From the NCBI RefSeq assembly GCF_023091745.1, contig NC_068928.1:12790001-12854000 (forward strand): a stretch of DNA of 64,000 bases, read 5' to 3'. Shown here one piece after another: positions 47,880-59,409 of the stretch (positions are counted from its first letter, which is position 1; the number at the start of each line of letters is the position of its first letter). Source of the stretch: Budorcas taxicolor (lineage: Eukaryota > Chordata > Mammalia > Artiodactyla > Bovidae). The notes below the pieces were generated by a model. The model saw only the letters and a list, made by a program, of their open reading frames with translations, was not told the DNA's origin and ran no database searches. Both the position numbers and the translations under genes were made by a program.

Positions 47880-49060
47880 CTGAGGTGTCCTGGTGCTCCC
47901 GCCATACTGGGGTGCAGAATTGAGCTCTGCTCTCCAGAACTAAAGCCAGCATGGAACCTAGAAGTAGGCTTGGGTGTTCTTGGGGTCCGGAGCCCTCTCC
48001 TGCCCACCGACTCCTCTGCGGTGTCCGGAGCCCTATCTAACCTTGGGCCTGCTATCCGGCCCAAGCTGCTATCCAGCTCTCTGAGTCCGTGTGGTCTGGG
48101 TCACCTCCAGGACCACTCCCCCGGGGAGACAGCCGGGCCCAGGTGGCTCCTTCCTGCTTCATCCCCCCAGGCAGCTGGCTGGCTGTCCTCTGGAAGACAG
48201 GTTCACTTGAACCAGAGGGAATTGCGGCTGAAATTACCTGCCCAGGACGTACAGATCCATAGTTGTCATGCAACACAGATACTCACTCCCCAAATGAAGA
48301 AAGGCCCTGAGGCCAAGGCTGAGGCCTGCTTCTCTGCACGCGACCTCAGGTGCCAGGTACATAAGGGCTGCTCAGCTCAGCTAGTGTGGTTCAACACCCG
48401 GGACCTGGGGCGGCTGAGGCGTGGGTACAAAGGGCAGCAGGGTCAGGGTGCGGCTGGAGGAGAGCACGGTGGTGGCTGAGGACACGACCTTGGCTGGCAA
48501 GCAGTGTGCGCTTTGAGCTCCAGCTCTGACACTCGGCAGTGGTGTCAAGGTGGCCATGTCCTTAACTTTTCCAAGCCTTGGCTTTCCTCATCTGTAAATA
48601 GGGAAGACAACAGTGTCCACGTGGGCGGATCGCGCATGTAAAGCCCTCTGCCCTGTTTCCTTGGACTTCGAGATGCTCTCACAGCCGACATGGGGGGCTG
48701 ACCTAGAGGTCAGGACACTGGACCCTGCCCTTCCACCACCCTGGCTTCAGTTTCCCCAGAGGCTCTAGGACCCCTTTTAGCTGCAAGACACAATGGTTTA
48801 CCGGGGAGAACAGAGGGAGCTGGAAGAGGCGGGGGCTGAAATGACATTCCCAGGCTCCTCTTGTCAGGGTCTCCCAGCCAATAGGGGCAGGGTCTCAGAA
48901 GGTGGGGTTCCCAGAGAACCCTACCCCCTCCAGGGCTGGCATCTTTTTTTTTTCCCCTACAGAAGGCTATATTGCCAGTTTCCCCACCCCGCCCCAGGCT
49001 GGGATCCTCAACTAGAGTCCCCCTACTCCTACAGGGAGGGCCGGGTGCCAGGGAGCCCCA
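47880..49060. other. Intergenic, mostly unique
   Basis: GC-rich, no gene recognised. A MIR-like relic lies at about 48500-48660 ('cctcatctgtaaatagggaa'). Confidence 0.5.
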
Positions 49061-49069
49061 CAGTTTGTA

Positions 49070-49165
49070 AATGTAATCAACCTTGAGGTCTCTGACTTCC
49101 ACAGGTGCAATTAGCATGCCCATCTGCTAATCCCTGATTAATGATGTTTACAAACACAGGACTCT
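49070..49165. promoter_or_regulatory. Candidate regulatory element (forkhead/homeodomain motifs)
   Basis: An AT-rich island in GC-rich surroundings with TAATCC, TGATTAAT and a palindromic TGTTTACAAACA (49145-49156). Not a repeat I recognise. Conservation is inferred, not measured. Confidence 0.4.
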
Positions 49166-49619
49166 GCTCTCAGAGCTGCTCAGCACCCTCCTCCAGGGCC
49201 AGGAGGCAGGGGTCTTCCGAGCACCACCCCCCAGCCCCCCACCCCATGTAGCCCACTACTTTAGACCTCCCCACCCAACACCCCTTCCATCCCCTCCCCC
49301 AGGCAGCGAGCAGAGCTGGAGGCCCTTCCAGAGCCCTGGCCCAGTCCTCACTGCACACAGGTAGAGCGGAGGCCCCGTGAAAATGCAGGGAACCCAGAGG
49401 CTGCGGGGCTGGGCCCTTGCTCTCTTTCCTCCCCAGTTCCGGAACTCCCAGCGCTATCCCTGGGGCACACACGCCTCCCTTCCTGGAGGAGTGGGCCTGG
49501 CCACGGCGCCCCAAGGCCTCTCCCCAGACAGGGGGGCATTTCCACCCCACCTACCCTCCTGAGAACTGCCTGGGTCCTCTCACAGGCAAAGTAGCTAAAG
49601 CATCAGGAACACACCTCTA

Positions 49620-50092
49620 GGGGACTTCCCTGCTGGCCCAGTGGTTAATGATCTGCCTTCTAATGCTGGGGACGTGGGTTCCATCCCTGGTCGGGGAACT
49701 AATCTCCCACGTTGTTTTGTTTTGTTTTTGTTCTTAAGTCGTTCAGTCGTGTCCGACTCTTGTGCACCCACACGGCCTGTAGCCTGCTAAGCGCCTCTGT
49801 CCACGGGATTTCCCAGGGAATTATGCTGGAGTGGGTTGTCATTTCCCTCTCCAGGGGATCTTTCCAACCCAGGGATCAAACCCAAGTCTCCTGCATTGGC
49901 AGGTGGGTTCTTCTATCACTGAGCCACCACATGCCACCAGGCAGCTAAGGCATTGCACTGCGACTGCTGAGCCTGTTGCTCTGGAGCCCACGTGCCACAA
50001 CTAGAGAACTTGTCCGCTGCCCTGCAGACCCTGCAGAGATCCTGTGGGCAGCAACTAAGACCCCACGCAGCCAAATAATGAATATCAAAACA
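49620..50092 (+). repeat. CHR-type SINE interrupted by a Bov-tA
   Basis: Head 'gggacttccctgctggccca' to 'gggaactaatctcccacg' (49620-about 49731). It continues after the insertion at about 49940 with 'aggcattgcactgcgactgc' and 'aagaccccacgcagccaaat'. Confidence 0.85.
49735..49938 (-). repeat. Bov-tA SINE nested in CHR SINE
   Basis: Antisense 'gttcagtcgtgtccgactct ... cactgagccacc'. Confidence 0.9.
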
Positions 50093-50149
50093 CACACAGA
50101 CACTTCTGAGTCAGACAGTCCTGGGTCCACATATTGGGTCAGCCTCAGG

Positions 50150-50300
50150 CCCATCCCTTAACCTGATTTAACTGCAGTTTCTTCATCTGTGGAGATAGGA
50201 ACAGTGCCTTTCATAGGGGTCGTTGTGAGCATAAACAATGGGATGTATAAGAAGGACTCAGCACGGTTCTGGGGACATAGTAGGTGCTCAATAAAGGTGA
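50150..50300 (+). repeat. MIR SINE
   Basis: 'gtttcttcatctgtggagat' and 'catagtaggtgctcaataaa' match the sense MIR. Confidence 0.7.
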
Positions 50301-52320
50301 ACACTTTCAGGGCAGCCGAAGTAATGATAATGGTGAGGACGATAATAGGAAAGGAGGTCTCTGAAGTTCCAGGATGTTCGGGGAGTTTCCTCCTGCTGCC
50401 CCCCACCCCCACCCCGGGCTCCCCTGGGGAGAAGGACGGTCCTGGCTCATTACTGGCAGGGGCTGGGGTGGAGGTGTCAGATTGGAATCCCTCCTGGGTC
50501 TGTTCGCAGCTTCTCTGTTTCATTAACACCTCCCTGGTGGTCTTCAGCTCATCCTGCTGGGGGAGGTGCTCCGGAAAGTTCTAACTCCCTGGCCCAGAGC
50601 TCACTGCTCCGCGCTGCTAGGTCTGTGCTCAGACTCGCGTAGACAGAGCTTTATGTGGGAGAGAGGTGGCCGCTGGCCCGGAGGCTATCTCTGTCCCCCC
50701 ACCCAAGGGTCCTGGGGGCCTGGTCAGGGGGTCTGGCGTCTGAAGCTGCCCCTTGCTCCCCACCAGCCTCTCCTCCCCAGTGCGTCCCACCCAGCTCAGC
50801 CACTTCTTCCTTCCTTTTGGATCTCCGTGACTGTGAACACGGCTTGGTCCTGGGCTCTCATCCTGACCCACCGCTTCCTAGCTTGATGACCAGAGGCAAG
50901 TCGCTCTCCTCCAGGACATCTAACCAGTTCTGCAAAACGGGGACACGACACCCACAGCCCAGAAGCCCACGGCCCGCTAAATCGGTCAGTTCTCCACAAC
51001 GGGCAGCAGTTGTGATTTCACAGGGAATGACAACCACTCTCAGAACGATCATTCTACACCCCAGGACTTGGTTTAGCCAGCTGGGGGGTCGGGGAGCGGA
51101 GGCCAGGGTCCCAAGGACCTGTCAGGTTCCAGGAAGCAGGAGAGGGCGTGAGCTTCGCCCAGATGAATTGTTCCAGCTCCGACCGACCGCAGACTGGGAG
51201 AGGGAGTGGGGCTAGTCAGTGAACTGGGACCAGGAGATTTATTCCTCGGGCTCTGGGAAGGCTGCTTCTAAATAAGGTTCCTCTCCACTACACTCCAAGA
51301 AGGCTTCTTATGGAAATGCCTGTCCTTCGCCCCCGTCTGCCCTCCCGGTCACAATGGTCCATTTCTGAGGATGCTCTTCACCAGCTGCGGTGGCCCGGGG
51401 GAGGAGGGGCTCGGGTGGAGGGGGGGCTGGGCCCGAGCCCCTCTCCGCTCTTCCCACCCCCAGTCAGGCAGTCTAGTTGAACTTGACCCCTTCTGCTTTC
51501 TCCTGCCACCTGTCACCCTCCTGGCCCCCCTCCGATGCCCTGCTTTTGGCTGGGGTTTGTGGATGTCAGAAGGGAAAGACTATGGAAAGCGGTACCTTTT
51601 GTGGTTTGTCTGTCAGCTCAAAAAAATGTCAGTGGGCTCAACAGTTTCCTTCAGAAAGAAGAAAATGAGAAGTCAGCAAACAAGGGAGGCAGTAACGGGG
51701 TTGGGGGGGCTTGCTTCCTTCTTGCTAGCAGCCTTAAGGCCCTTCCCCCAGCCTCTTGGCCCCCAGAGTCCTCTGAAGACCCTAAGCTCCCCCTCCCCTG
51801 CCCCTAGGAAGGCCCACCCCGTCCTTGAGTCTTTGGGGGCAGGAAGTATTAATAGCTTCCTAGGTCCCCTACACAGGGCCAGGCACTTACAGGGAGAGGG
51901 GGGCTAGTTTATAAACCATGAATGAAAAAGCAAATAGGTCCTGAGGTTGAAGACTAATTGCCTCCTGCTTCTCTTCGGTGGGGTGGGTTGTGGGGGCAAA
52001 TCCCTGCCCCTCCACTTTTCAGAAGAGGCAAGATGCAAATGATCCCCCAGCCACAGCTGCTCTCGATTCTCTGAAACAAAGGAGCTCATCGAAGACTGAG
52101 GGGATGGTCTGCAGAAGCCCTCAGCCCTTCGCCCTGCTGAGATCCATCAGGACCCAGGCCCCGCGTGGAAGCCCCTCCCCTCGACAGGGGCGGGGGGGTG
52201 CGGGCTGGATCTTGCTTAAAGCCCCGAGGCCAACACACACACCCCTCACTCACCGTGGTGGATGTGGGACCCGGAAGCTGGCAGCAGGGCTATGATGTTG
52301 ATGATGGGAATGATGATGCT
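50300..52320. other. Intergenic, unique
   Basis: GC-rich sequence without a gene or repeat that I can name. The open frames here lack any recognisable domain. Confidence 0.5.
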
Positions 52321-52324
52321 GGCT

Positions 52325-52490
52325 TGGTGATAGTACTAATGTTTATTATGTATGTGCTGTGTGCTGGCAGTTTTACGTGCCTCGTCTCCTTGAATCCTTT
52401 CGATGCTTTTGGGGCGGCCACCGTTACTACCTTTGCTTTATAGATAGCAAACGGGCACGGAGGGGTTGAGGAATTGCCCAAGGTCATGGT
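52325..52490 (-). repeat. MIR SINE (antisense)
   Basis: 'tgtatgtgctgtgtgctggc', 'tctccttgaatcctttcgat' and 'gaggaattgcccaaggtcat' match the antisense MIR. Confidence 0.7.
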
Positions 52491-52911
52491 GGGGCAGTCA
52501 GAAGGGTGTAGGAAGGAGGGAGGAGCCAGGGTGGGCAGGAGAGGACCTGCCGCCCAGGCATCCCCTCGGAGGCTGCCGCCGGGAAGGCCAGGCCACGGGG
52601 CAAGCGGCCACCCTCCCCACCCCTACACCAAGCCCCTCCGCGCACGCAGGGCCCCACCCTGACTCCCCTCCCCGCCCCTCCCCAGGTCTCCTGACAAGCT
52701 CAAAGCGGGGCATCCCAGTGCAGGGCACCTCCACCTGCTCCCCGCTCGGCCGTGGGTGTTAGGCTGGGTGGGCTGCAGTGGGTGGCAAGGCTCCTAGAGA
52801 CACCCAGACTTGGGTTTGAATCCTGCCCCTGCTCTCGTGTCTAAAGCCTTGGACCTGGGCTGAGTTTCTGAGCCTGTCTGCTTAGTTTTCTCCCTGTAAA
52901 ACGGTGCCCAT

Positions 52912-53077
52912 GGGACTTCCCTGGCAGTCCAGTAGTTAGGGCTTCGCCTTCCAAGGCAGGGGGTGAGGGCTCGATTCCTGACGGGGGAGCTAAGATCCAC
53001 ATGACTTGTGGCCACAAAAACCAAAACACAGAACAGAAGCAGTATTGTAACAAATTCAACAAAGATTTAAAAAATGG
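52912..53077 (+). repeat. CHR-type SINE with tail
   Basis: 'gggacttccctggcagtcca ... ttgtggccacaaaaacc', then 'gaagcagtattgtaacaaat', the same tail as the copy at 2371. Confidence 0.9.
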
Positions 53078-53111
53078 TCCACATCAGAAAAGTAAAACGG
53101 TGCCCAAACTG

Positions 53112-53394
53112 GCTTTGAATATTCACTGGAAGGACTGAGGTTGAAGCTGAAACTCCAATACTTTGGCCACCTGATTCGAAGAGCTAACTCATTGGAAAAG
53201 ACCCTGATGCTGGGACAGATTGAAGGCAGGAGAAGGGGACGACAGAAGATGAGATGGTTGGATGGCATCAATGACTGGATGGACATGAGTCTGAGCAAGC
53301 TCCGGGGATTGGTGATGGACAGGGAGGCCTGGCGTGCTGCAGTCCATGGGGTCGCAAAGAGTCAGACATGATTGAGCGACTGAACTGAACTGAG
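53112..53394 (+). repeat. BovB 3' end fragment
   Basis: Encodes LQYFGHLIRRANSLEKTLML and MDREAWRAAVHGVAKSQT in sense, and ends 'gactgaactgaactga'. Confidence 0.92.
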
Positions 53395-53399
53395 ACTGG

Positions 53400-54410
53400 C
53401 TTTCTCCTGAGGGTGTGCTGGGGCTTGAAAGCAGATGCCCATGGCACAAGGTGGGTCTTCAGGGCTCTGGGTCTCCCGCCCCCTCTCCTCCTCTGCTCTG
53501 CCTGGGTTCCCATGTTGCCATCCCGTCTGCTGTCACTGGGGGCCCCTGCCGCCGTTCCTCTCTAGGGCTGCATCTCCACACACCGGAGGGCCCTCTCTTT
53601 GCCTCTCCTCTGGCTCCACCCCTTGGGGCTGATCGATGGCAGCCGCTGGTTATCGATTGGGGTGGGCATCCAAGGGAGGCTGCTGGAGGCCAGTATTGAT
53701 GGACAGGATCAGTGCCCAGGCCGAGGGGGAGGCAGTTGGGGAGCCTGGAGCTGCAAGGCCCCAGGGCTCCGGCCTCTCCTTCTGAGACACGGGAGTGGGA
53801 GTCCGTCCAGCTGCAAGGCCCTGCTGCTCTGATGGGAGTAGAGGGTGGGGCAGAGGTCTTCTGGGGACACACTGCCAAGGCTTAGCTCATGCTGTCATTG
53901 GACAAGTATTTATTGAGCATCTAGTATGGGTCAGCCAGGGATACAGCAGTGTGGAAGTCCGTGAAAATCAGTCAGTAAAGTTATATAGTGTGTTATGTAA
54001 GAAGTGGAGCAGGAAGAGGAGGGTAAGCGTGCAGTCTGAGGGAGGCGCCACTTTGAATAGTGTGGTCAGAGACTGGCCCCCTTGCAAAGATGACCTGTAC
54101 ACAAATACCCGGGAAAGGGAAGTAGTGAGCGCTCTGAGCTTTCTGTGCTGTGGAAACCGAGAGAAGGGCCAGACGCCTTCTGGCAGGGCCAGAGCGGTGT
54201 GCTTTGGGCTCCCAAGGAAGGCAGGTGGCTGGAGTGAGGGATAAGGAGGGAAGGAGGAAAGGAGGGGAGCTGGGTGGGGTGGGGGTGGGGGTGGAGGGCC
54301 AGGCTCGGGCACGGCGGGGCACACAGTCAGTCCAGGCTGAGAGGCCCGAGCAGCTCCGCACAGGACAGCTTCTAGAGCATGACTCTGCTGCTCCAGCCAT
54401 GTCAGGAGTC
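53400..54410. other. Intergenic, mostly unique
   Basis: No gene recognised. A small relic near 53890-53960 ('aagtatttattgagcatcta') is of MIR/L2 type. Confidence 0.5.
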
Positions 54411-54412
54411 TC

Positions 54413-54880
54413 TGTTTATTTATTTTTGACTTTTACTGAAGTGTAGTTGAAGTATGTAGTGGGCTTCCTGGGTGGCTCAGTGGTGAAGAAGCTGCCTGCC
54501 GATGCCAGAGATGCTGGTTCCATCCCAGGGTTGGGAAGATCCCCCTGGAGGAGGAAATGGCAACCCACTCCAGTATTCTTGCCTGGAGAATCCCACGGAC
54601 AGAGGAGCCTGGTGGGGTGCAGTCCATAGCGTTGCAAAGAGTCAGACACAACTGAGCAACTAAACAAGAACAACAACAAGCAGAGCTGAAGTACAGTTGA
54701 CTTAGGACGCTGTCTTAATTTCAGGTGTACAGCGCAGTGAGCCAGTTGTACATATGTGTGTGTGTGTATACTTTTTCAGATTCTTTTTCCTTATAGGTTA
54801 TTGCAAAATATCGTTCCCTGTGCTATACAGAAGGTCTCTGTGGGTTATCTAGTTTTATTTTATATATTTTTAAACAGATG
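54413..54880 (-). repeat. L1 3' end (antisense), split by a Bov-tA
   Basis: 'tttttgacttttactgaagt' to the left of the SINE, and 'gttccctgtgctatacagaa' with 'gggttatctagttttatttt' to the right. Confidence 0.75.
54461..54666 (+). repeat. Bov-tA SINE nested in L1
   Basis: Sense 'gcttcctgggtggctcagtg ... agacacaactgagcaactaa'. Confidence 0.92.
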
Positions 54881-54912
54881 TTTAATAAATGGTTTCATTC
54901 ATTTATCGATTG

Positions 54913-55182
54913 ATATTCTGGCTGCACTGGGTGGGTGCTCACTGCTGGGCACGGCCTTCTCTAGTTGCTTCGGGTTGGGATGACTAGTTGCAGTGTGCGG
55001 GTTTCTCATTGCGGGGCCTTCTCTTATTAAGGAGCTCAGTCTCTAGGGAGCCTGGGCTTCAGTAGTGGCCAGGCACAGGCTTAGATGCCCCTCGGCACGT
55101 GGAATCTTTTCCAACCAAGGATCGAACCTGTGTCCCCTGCACTGGCAGGTGATTCTTCACCACTGGACCACCAGGGAAGGCC
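54913..55182 (-). repeat. CHR-type SINE
   Basis: Antisense 'attctggctgcactgggtgg ... ggaccaccagggaaggcc'. Confidence 0.87.
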
Positions 55183-55217
55183 TGTTGTCTATTTTATATA
55201 AGCCACTAAAAGCCACT

Positions 55218-55418
55218 AATGTGAAGTCGCTCGGTCGTGTCTGACTCTTTGCAACCGTGGACTGCAGCTTACCAGGGTCCTCTGTCCATGGGATTTTCCA
55301 GGCAAGAGTACTGGAGTGGGGTGCCATTTCCTCCTCCAGGGGATCTTCCTGACTCAGGGATCAAACCTGGGACTCCCACGTTGTAAGCAGATGTTTTACC
55401 GTCTGAGCCACCAGGGAA
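55218..55418 (-). repeat. Bov-tA SINE
   Basis: Antisense 'gtcgctcggtcgtgtctgac ... gagccaccagggaattt'. Confidence 0.92.
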
Positions 55419-55547
55419 TTTTATACATAGTAGTACGTATATGTTAATCCCTTCCTACTAATTTATCCCTCCAATAGTGACCATGTCCAAGGTCCTCCAC
55501 CGACTTTGCCAGGAAGACAACGCTCTTCTCAGACTCTCTCAAGTCCC

Positions 55548-55665
55548 TCGTCTAGTTGAGGGTACTAAGGCTCAAAGACATTCAGCAGCTTGCCCAGGGT
55601 CATGCAGCTAGGAAATGACACAGCTGGAAATCAAAGCCAATTTTGTCTGACTCCAAAATCATTTG
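55548..55665 (-). repeat. MIR SINE (antisense)
   Basis: 'cagcagcttgcccagggtca' and 'tgcagctaggaaatgacaca' match the antisense MIR. Confidence 0.65.
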
Positions 55666-56182
55666 TCTTTCCTTCTTTTTTGGTTACCATCGTTATCACT
55701 TTTATGTGTACATTCCAGGAGTTAAGTATTTTCGCACTGTTGTGAAATAGATCTGGAGATCTTTCCCATCTTACAGAATTGAAACTCTCTACCCATTAAA
55801 CCATCATTCCTCATCCTCAGCCCCTGACGATCACCATTCTATTTTCTGTTTCTGTGAATTTGACAAGTTTAGATACTCATTGAAGTGGAATCATACAGTA
55901 TTTTTTTTTATGACCGCATTATTTCAGTTAGTACAATGTCTTCAATGTCCGTTCATGTAGCATGTGACAGGATTTCCTTCCCTTTTTAAGGCTGAATAAT
56001 ATTTCAGAGTATGTATTTACCATGTTTTGTTTATCCATTCATCAGCTGGTGGGCACTGGGTTGCTTCTGTCTCTTGGCTATGGTGGGTAATGCTGCATGG
56101 AACGTGAAGGTGCAAATCTCTCTGTGAGATCCTGCGTTTTGATTCTTGTGGATATATACCTAGAGGGATTACTGGATCGTAT

Positions 56183-56398
56183 GGTGTGTGCGTGCTAAGT
56201 CGCTTCAGTCATGTCTGCTTCTTTGCAACCCCTATGGACTGGAGCCCGCCAGGCTTCTCTGTCCATGGGGTTCTCCAGGCAAGAATTACTGGAGTGGGTA
56301 GCCGTGCGCTTCTCCAGGGCATCTTCTTGAGCCCGCCTCTCACATGCCTCCTGCATTAGCAGGCGTGTTCTTTACTACTAGTGCTTCCTGGGAAGCCC
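56183..56398 (-). repeat. Bov-tA SINE nested in L1
   Basis: Antisense 'gctaagtcgcttcagtcatg ... gtgcttcctgggaagccc'. Confidence 0.9.
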
Positions 56399-56437
56399 AG
56401 CTCATATGGTAATTCTGTTTTTAATCTTTTTTTATTT

Positions 56438-56564
56438 GAATGCTGGAGTGGGTTGCCAGTCCCTTCTCCAGGCGATCTTCTCGACCTAGGGATTGAACCC
56501 ACGTCTGCTGTGTCTCCTGTATTGGCAGGCAGATTCTTTTATCATTGCACCACTTGGAAGTCCT
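56438..56564 (-). repeat. Bov-tA SINE fragment nested in L1
   Basis: Antisense head half only: 'tggagtgggttgccagtccc ... caccacttggaagtcct'. Confidence 0.88.
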
Positions 56565-56699
56565 CTCTGATACATAGAAGTTTTAAATTTTGATTTAGTC
56601 TCATTTACCTTCTTTTATTGCCTGTGCCTTCATTGCCAAGTCCATCCAAAATGGTTGTTGTTAACCACTCCTGTCTGTCAACAATTCTGCTGATAACTT

Positions 56700-58030
56700 T
56701 GGGTGAGTAGGAGGGATGGGGGAGGACAGTTGGCTGTGGTTGAGGAAATGAGGAAGAGTTTAGCCAGGAGAGTGGGGGTGGTGGTTGTAGTGGGAGCAGC
56801 GGTCGTGGTATTCCAATTACAGAAGAGCTTCTCATGGGCCAGACTGATAACCCAGAGGGAAGTATGGGCCCAGTGGGAGGCCCAGGGAGTCAAATAGCAG
56901 CTCAGTCTTAACAGGATTCCAAAGATTGAATGGGGGTACTTTGTAGATAGTGAGCTCCTTGTCACTGGAGGAATGCAAGCACTCAGATGACCACTCAGGC
57001 AGGATATTGCTAGGGGCTTCAGGCACATGATATTAAGATTGGGTTGATGGCCTCTGGTCCCTTCAATTATTCAGTAGAGAAGGAGGGAAGTCAAACTTTA
57101 GCCAGTGGGGTAGGGTAGACAGGATTTCGGCTGACAGATGTCCTCTGTTTTGTGCCTGGGGTATGTCTTGTAATTTGGGGTTGAGTTGTGGAGAAGATTC
57201 CCTGAGTTCCCGTCACTCTGGAGCCTGAACCCAAGCTCTGACCCAGATGGCCCAAGTATCTGGAAGAGGAGAAGACAGGTGACGATGTGGCACCTTCATG
57301 GCCTGCGAGGTGCTGCCTGCCAGCAGAACGGGGAAAACAGACTTCCAGGCCTGGCAGGCCTTGGTTCAGGTGCTGCCTCGGGCATTTGCCACCTGGGCGG
57401 CTGTGGGCAATTTCTTCAACTTCTCTATCCCCACTCTCCTCATCTGAGCAAGGGGGCCATTGTGTCTCTTGCAGGATTTTCTGCAGAATGATGATAACAG
57501 GTGCTTCGAGCCAGGAAGCTGCTCAATAACTGCCCCTCATCACCCTCCAAAGCCGATGACCTTGAGTGGGCTGTACAACCCCCACCCTGTGTTGCTGCTT
57601 CCTGCTCTTCTTGGCCACGAGCAGCCCCTCAGACCTGGGTGGATCTCAGCCCCTCCTTCCTTCTGAGGTTGAGAGTCCAGAGTCCTGGATCCAGAATGCA
57701 GCCTGGCCCCAGCAGACCCCTAAGCCGGCCCAGGGGCCCTCTCGGCCCGGCAGGCTGGGGCTGGGTGGCAGCCTGATCGCCTATCTGTTGGTCCTCTGTC
57801 TTGGCCTGTCCTGGAGGCTGCTGGCCCTGGAGCCTCCCCGCCGCTCGTTGCCCAGTCCCTCCCTGCCCTGTAAGCTGTGCCTAGCCCCATCTCCTAGCAC
57901 ACTGCGCCCAGAGAGCTCCCACATCACTCCCAGCTCAGCACCCCTCGTTGGGGCAAAAACTCAAATCTCAATAAAGGTCATTGATTTTCCTCCAAATTTG
58001 CAGCAAGTATACACTGAGGCTTCTTAAGAG
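56700..58030. other. Intergenic; possible end of an untyped transcript
   Basis: No known gene. A MIR relic lies at about 57360-57530. AATAAA at 57970-57975 follows GC-rich, repeat-free sequence, so a non-coding transcript could end here; nothing else supports it. The 153-codon frame over 57566-58027 matches no family I know. Confidence 0.3.
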
Positions 58031-58159
58031 AGTGAGAGGGCTGGGGACGGTCTTCTGGAGCCCCTAGCCCGCTCTGGCCCTTCAAGGCAACAAGATTCTA
58101 GAAATGCCCCTGATTTCTGGGGAGTGAGTATTCTCCTATCTGGCTGACCCCATCTTCCG

Positions 58160-58335
58160 GGTTTGCGCAGAGCAGTGTGTGTATTTCTTTGTGTATATCT
58201 GTCTTTGCATGTCAGTGTGTGACTGTGTGTCTGCCTGTGTGTCCCTGGGTGCTGATGGTGTGTCTCTGTGTATCCGAGTCCGTTTGTCTCTGTTTCTGTG
58301 TGTACATCTGTGTGTGCGTGTGTGCACGCTTGCAT
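58160..58335. repeat. TG-rich degenerate simple repeat
   Basis: Repeated 'tgtgtgtctgcctgtgtgtc'-like units without a fixed period. Confidence 0.8.
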
Positions 58336-58433
58336 GACTGCAGGATGGGGGATGGGGCTTGGCAGGCAGTTGAACTCTGGATGTTCTGCTGCCCATGGAC
58401 CAGCCAGACTTGACTTGGGGTGTGTGCATGTGC

Positions 58434-58647
58434 AAGCTAAGTCGCTTCAGTCGTGTCCGACTCTTGGCGACCCCATGGAGTGTAGCCCGCCAGGCTCCTC
58501 TGCATGGGATTCTCCAGGCAAGAATACTGCAGTGGGTTGCATGCCCTCCTCCAGGGGATCTTCCCGACCCAGGGACTGAACCCTCATCTCTTACATCTCC
58601 TGCACTGCCAGGCGGGTTCTTCACCGCTCGTGCCACCTGGGAAGCCC
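58434..58647 (-). repeat. Bov-tA SINE
   Basis: Antisense 'cgcttcagtcgtgtccgact ... cgtgccacctgggaagccc'. Confidence 0.92.
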
Positions 58648-58934
58648 TACGTGGGATAAACCAGTGGATCTGTTCCCAGGGGCCACGGACTGGGAGGGCT
58701 CTGGAGGGGGCATAGGCATTCCTGTCTTCTCCTAGCTATCCCTGCTGTCCCACTGTCGTCTTGGAAATGGGACACCTTGCTGGTTTTGTTGTTCCCCAAC
58801 AAAAAATTGGGGCTTGGGGGAACTGGTGGTAAAGATTTGTAGCCTGATGTTGAGTGTCTGAGCTAAGAGCCCCAGGTGAGTGTTTGGAGTGGAATGGACA
58901 TGCATTCACCCGAGCAAACTCTGGGGGACAGTGG

Positions 58935-59010
58935 AGGCCGGAGGAGCCTGGTGAGCTGCAGTCCATGGGGCTGTAAAGGGCCAGAGATGACTCAGCGACT
59001 GAACAACAAC
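58935..59010 (+). repeat. Bov-tA SINE 3' fragment
   Basis: 'ggaggagcctggtgagctgc' and 'gactcagcgactgaacaaca'. Confidence 0.82.
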
Positions 59011-59199
59011 CACATGTGCACCCGGTGAGTCTGGAGGGAAGGTTGGTCAGTGAGGATGCCAGAAAGGGGGTGTGCACAGAGAGCATCCCTGTCCGCCTGA
59101 GCCGCCTTCCCAGCAGAATCAAAGACCGCCTTAATGGGTATAAAGGTCACACGGGCCCTTTGGCTTTCGTGGTGTGGAGTGGCTTATGGCCTGGCTGCA

Positions 59200-59408
59200 G
59201 GGGTTTTCTCTGGTAGCTCAGACATTAAAGAATCTGCCCACAATGCGGGAGACCTGGGTTTGATCCCTAGGTTGGAAAGATCCCCTAGAGAAGGAAATGG
59301 CAACCCACTCCAGTATTCTTGCCTAGAGGATCCAATGGACAGAGAAACCTGGTGGGCTACAGTCCATGGGCTTTCAACGAGTCGGACTTGACAGAGCGAC
59401 TAACTCAC
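59200..59408 (+). repeat. Bov-tA SINE
   Basis: Sense 'tctctggtagctcagacatt', 'gacctgggtttgatccctag', then 'gtcggacttgacagagcgac'. Confidence 0.92.
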
Positions 59409-59409
59409 A

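Larger units (their letters stand above)
55690..56680 (-). repeat. L1 LINE fragment (antisense), split by Bov-tA copies
   Basis: 'aagtggaatcatacagtatt', 'aaggctgaataatatttcag' and 'ttactggatcgtatggt', resuming with 'tcatatggtaattctgtttt' and 'ttttgatttagtctcattta' after the insertions. Confidence 0.82.

Noticed and set aside
47829..48479. 216-codon + strand frame
   Set aside because: Overlaps the end of an old interspersed repeat, has no known domain and no splice or promoter context.
50655..51215. 186-codon + strand frame in the intergenic region
   Set aside because: GC-rich, Ser/Pro-rich, several overlapping frames of similar length on both strands; no domain.
53112..53394. Possible small gene encoding LQYFGHLIRR and MDREAWRAAVHG
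   Set aside because: This is the C-terminal end of BovB ORF2, present in several copies in the window.
57566..58027. 153-codon frame ending near an AATAAA
   Set aside because: The composition (Pro, Ser, Leu) and absence of a family match do not support a protein. Kept only as a possible non-coding transcript end.
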